Shown: positions 61,040 through 64,000 of the stretch, in pieces
How positions within the stretch are numbered: the first letter of the stretch is position 1
Layout: every line of letters starts with the position of its first letter
NCBI RefSeq assembly: GCF_024586455.1
Contig: NC_065922.1
Span: forward strand, 14,814,089-14,878,088
DNA length: 64,000 bases
Direction: 5' to 3'
From: Bactrocera neohumeralis
Lineage: Eukaryota; Arthropoda; Insecta; Diptera; Tephritidae
Notes under the pieces: generated by a model
Told to the model about the DNA's origin: nothing
What the model saw: the letters and a program-made list of their open reading frames with translations, nothing else
Database searches by the model: none
Translations under genes and position numbers: made by a program

Positions 61040-62076
61040 AGTAAATATAAAGTCGAGCAGCGCAGCGCGCGCACACGAAGCAGCAGCGAACACATACCAC
61101 TAAATGAAAATGACAAGATTGCTTGAAGCTGCAGCGTAAACAAGTACATAGACCAAGCAACAGCAGAGCGCACAGCAAGTGCCGGCAAAATTCGTAAATT
61201 GCGCTGGGACCGAAAGTGGGGACTTCGGCTGCTGCAAAAACGGCTGGTCGGCCAGTCGGCGGTCGGTCGGCTGAAATAGGCAAATTGGCAAAACGGGTGT
61301 TTTCGTAGATATGCATGTGTGTGTGTGTGTGACGCTGAGTTTGTATGCACTCGGGCGCGATCGTATGTATGTACTTTGCCTACTATTTGATTCTGTGTGT
61401 CTATCTATTTGTAGCGTCGTCTATTCGCTTTATTATTGTCGGCTATTTGGTGTACTAGTGCTCACATACTAGTATGTATGTATGTATATACATATGTACA
61501 TATCTATGATGGTAGTTATGTGCATAGAAACTTTGCTTTGTTCGTTTCGCTTTCGCTGTCGTCGCATTCCGCTGCGCCCACCATATCGCCCCATCGCTGG
61601 CGTCATAGTGCGCCCATTGTACGAGCAATTCAATAAGCACATTAGCAATTGCAACTGTAATTACATTGCATTTAACTGCACAATACGACCACTACTAACA
61701 CGACAGCACAGCACTAGAAAAAACCCCACGCCCTGCCATACCGCAACTAACAACGACGTCGACGGTCCGGCACCGGCGAATAAGGCTAAAGTTCTGTGTT
61801 CTCGCGTCATTTTTTATTCATTCATTCTTTGTGTTTGCGTTTTGATAGGCTTTTTTGCAATTCACTTTTTCCTTCTATATTCTATATGCAATTTATTTAC
61901 TTTTTGCTGTTGTTGTTGTTGTTGTTTTTGCGATCTATTGTTATTGATTGTGCATTTGCAGTATTTGTCCACTGCATTGAAATGCATTCTCGGTCGCGCA
62001 AGTTCAAGTAAAGTGCAAAGAAAAAAGTAAACCAATATACAAGCTTGGCGATCGGGTGCTCATACAAAGCGCAGCA
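61040..62076 (+). promoter_or_regulatory. stx: candidate alternative first exon and promoter region of stx
   Basis: A GC-rich, CAGCAG-containing block begins after a TATAAAG at about 61046. It ends with a strong donor, GCAGCA|GTAAGTACG, at 62076/62077. The 182-codon open frame 61482-62030 is partly poly-Cys/Leu from a GTTGTTGTT tract and is unlikely to be translated. A non-coding first exon splicing to the next stx exon is plausible but unproven. Confidence 0.3.
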
Positions 62077-62359
62077 GTAAGTACGTTTTATAGCAATTAA
62101 GTTTCAGCTTTAAGCGAGTTAGTAATAATTGAAATACGAACAGAACTTTGAGGTGAGTATTGCTATTTAAATAGTAAGCTGTTGAATGTTTTGGATGTCT
62201 AGAACCTACCTTGGAAGTTATACTGAGTTCGCAAAAATCAGAAGTGGTATAGTTTAGAAATATAAGAGAGCAGGATTTATAATGCTGTTCAACTACCATA
62301 CGATTAAATTATAAGTTACCTAGACTCCATATTGTATGCCCAGCATGACACTAAGCGCC

Positions 62360-63000
62360 CTCCTAGCGTCTATTGAAACCTACTCATCTACCATTTCTTT
62401 CATATGGTTCGACCTCGTAGAGACAATTCGTTTCGTAGACCTACTGTTAGATGACTTACATGATAATTAGCAATATTCTTACCGATTCAAACAGGATCGC
62501 CGGAAGGACAGCCTTTCGACGTTTAAAATCCGGATCAATTATGGTAACATAGAACCGGCTGTGGTGAGAATTGCACCTACATCTAACCAGCTCTTTAGAT
62601 ACTATGATATCAACACAGTTACCATCATTTTCATTATGGTCTGACCCCGTCGAAACTGCATGTTTCCTGGGCCTCCGTTACATGATTTCGCTGAGACTCC
62701 AATAAGATCAGATGATCGCTACAACAACAACTATAATATTAAACAGCAACAAAAACTAGATCCTAACCCATCCCACATACGTTCTGCATGCAAAGAGTTC
62801 CAATATGACATTAATCACCTCTTGACAAACCCACTGAATCTTACTCATGAACCAACTCTAACCATAATGTTCTGAATCTGACAGGAAAATTCGTTTTCTG
62901 GACCTACCCTTAGATAACTTCGATGAATGATAATTATCTTGCCTTTCATCCATACTTAGATTCAGATAATCGTTACAACAACAACTCGGCTTGTCCACGT
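62360..63000. repeat. degenerate tandem repeat, ~233-bp unit, about three copies
   Basis: TGGTTCGACCTCGTAGAGAC near 62405, TGGTCTGACCCCGTCGAAAC near 62638 and TGTTCTGAATCTGACAGGAA near 62868 start similar blocks. Each is followed by a TTCGTAGACCTAC-like box and a GATGACTTACATGA-like box; GATCGCTACAACAACAAC and AATCGTTACAACAACAAC end two of them. Copies are well diverged. Confidence 0.5.
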
Positions 63001-64000
63001 TTTTGGTGCCCTAAAATCACATCTCTTATTTCCTTGATAAAAAAGAAGTATTCAGTATGAAAATACCGAAATTAATATGTTTTCCAACTTTGGAATACAC
63101 CTGTTATATTTCGAAAAAATATACAGAGTTCGAATGCTTTAGACCTTGCAAATTATTAGCGCCATTATAAGTTTCCGTGACATTCTCAAATTTTGAAATT
63201 ATTGCACAGCTAATTGAACGAACCGCTTACAACGAAACATTTATGAAATTAACCAGAAATAATAATTTTCTATGCCTCATATAATCTTTCAGGAAACCTT
63301 GTGTCTTTTAGGCACGTTCTACACAGTTGTAAATTCTTCCGTAAAGCACAGAATCGTGTTTTCAAAGGTTGCCTTTAATTTTCGTAAAGATTCTTCCTGT
63401 TTACATCAATTAAATGCATCGTTAGAGCATTCTCACATCGTGTATACTCAATTTCATTTGCTGCGATGCTCTGATTCTGCGTCGCACCGTGCCGCCATTT
63501 GCGTCATGGCGACCGGGGAGTCAGCGTAAGCACCTTCAAATGATAAGAACACGTAGTTTTCTCTAAAACATACACACAATGAGTTTCATACAAAATTTCG
63601 TGCGCCTAAACTCTCCTATGCTCTCTCACGCCGGCGCGCTTGGAAGCGCTCGAATTACAATTGCCTAAAGGCTTTGTGGCTTTTCTTGGCGTACATTTTT
63701 TGATTTTTTTCATTTTGGACTTTTTACCTTTCCGTAGAAAAGGCTGTGTGTTGCGGGGTTTGCGGGGTTTGCCGTGTGCAATTACATATGAACATTGTGC
63801 TCTGTTTAGCGCCTAATGTTGCTGCAGCAGCTGCGCTTTTTGGGTGTCTGCCACACGCCGGCGAATTTTTGCGGTGTATTTTTGGATTGCCCAAGCGCAT
63901 ATCTTTTAAAGTTTTACTTTTTCTCATGTTGCTGTTGTTGTGAGTTTTGCATATCTGCTTTTCTTTGTTATTGAGTTAGTTGTTGTTCGTTGTTGTTGCT

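Larger units (their letters stand above)
57912..64000 (+). other. stx: stx intron 1 (incomplete, more than 6 kb)
   Basis: Starts with GTGAGT. I searched by eye for a continuation of the ubiquitin-like domain after LLHREK (phase 2, about 25 residues) and found none before the window end. It contains an INE-1-like repeat, a GC-rich block with a good donor and a degenerate 233-bp repeat, listed separately. Other open frames here lack domains. Confidence 0.65.

Noticed and set aside
61482..62030. 182-codon Cys/Leu-rich frame as a membrane protein gene
   Set aside because: Its hydrophobic core comes from a GTTGTTGTT tract and simple T-rich text; no signal peptide logic or homology, and a splice donor follows.
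63272..63529. 85-codon frame as the next stx exon
   Set aside because: Its text does not continue the ubiquitin-like domain after LLHREK and the phase does not fit.

Overview
The window is nuclear DNA of a schizophoran fly, probably a tephritid-like fruit fly. Coding genes are split by short GT-AG introns and encode glutamine-rich insect proteins. The intergenic DNA is AT-rich and crowded with TG/CA and ACATATGTA-type microsatellites, decayed mariner elements, RTE-clade retroposon ends and INE-1/Helentron-like repeats. The species assignment is inference; no species-specific marker was identified.

The left part (1-30,660) holds no intact gene that I can support. It is a graveyard of mobile elements: jockey/I/R1-type non-LTR fragments (about 1.5-3.1, 13.8 and 23.3-24.3 kb), several mariner fragments (4.1, 16.4, 26.5, 26.9, 27.5 and 30.1 kb), two copies of another IS630-Tc1-mariner element (18.9 and 28.6 kb), RTE-clade fragments (17.1, 19.7, 22.6, 28.7 and 29.1 kb) and INE-1/Helentron-like repeats (6.4 and 7.1 kb). 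Among them lie an 87-bp in-frame tandem repeat (10.5-11.2 kb) and a ~110-bp AT-rich satellite with three-monomer higher-order structure (15.5-16.3 kb).

The centre (30,844-47,140, plus strand) carries one gene that can be assembled completely: an X11/Mint-family adaptor, best matched to fly X11Lbeta. Eleven coding exons join in phase to 2,405 codons plus stop. About 2,030 residues of low-complexity N-terminal region precede a PTB domain and two PDZ domains, ending in Tyr-Ile. Its introns contain degenerate tandem repeat arrays, including GTTGCCACCT-motif arrays that reappear downstream of the gene.

The right part (47-64 kb) holds the X11Lbeta 3' untranslated region, a very AT-rich spacer, another GTTGCCACCT array, and then the first coding exon of a second plus-strand gene (57,202-57,911). 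That exon ends inside a ubiquitin-like domain and fits stuxnet (stx), the fly midnolin homologue; the remaining exons lie beyond the window. In Drosophila melanogaster the two genes bear consecutive identifiers (CG32677 and CG32676, from memory), so the order seen here looks like conserved microsynteny and supports both names. No tRNA, rRNA or CRISPR feature was recognised.
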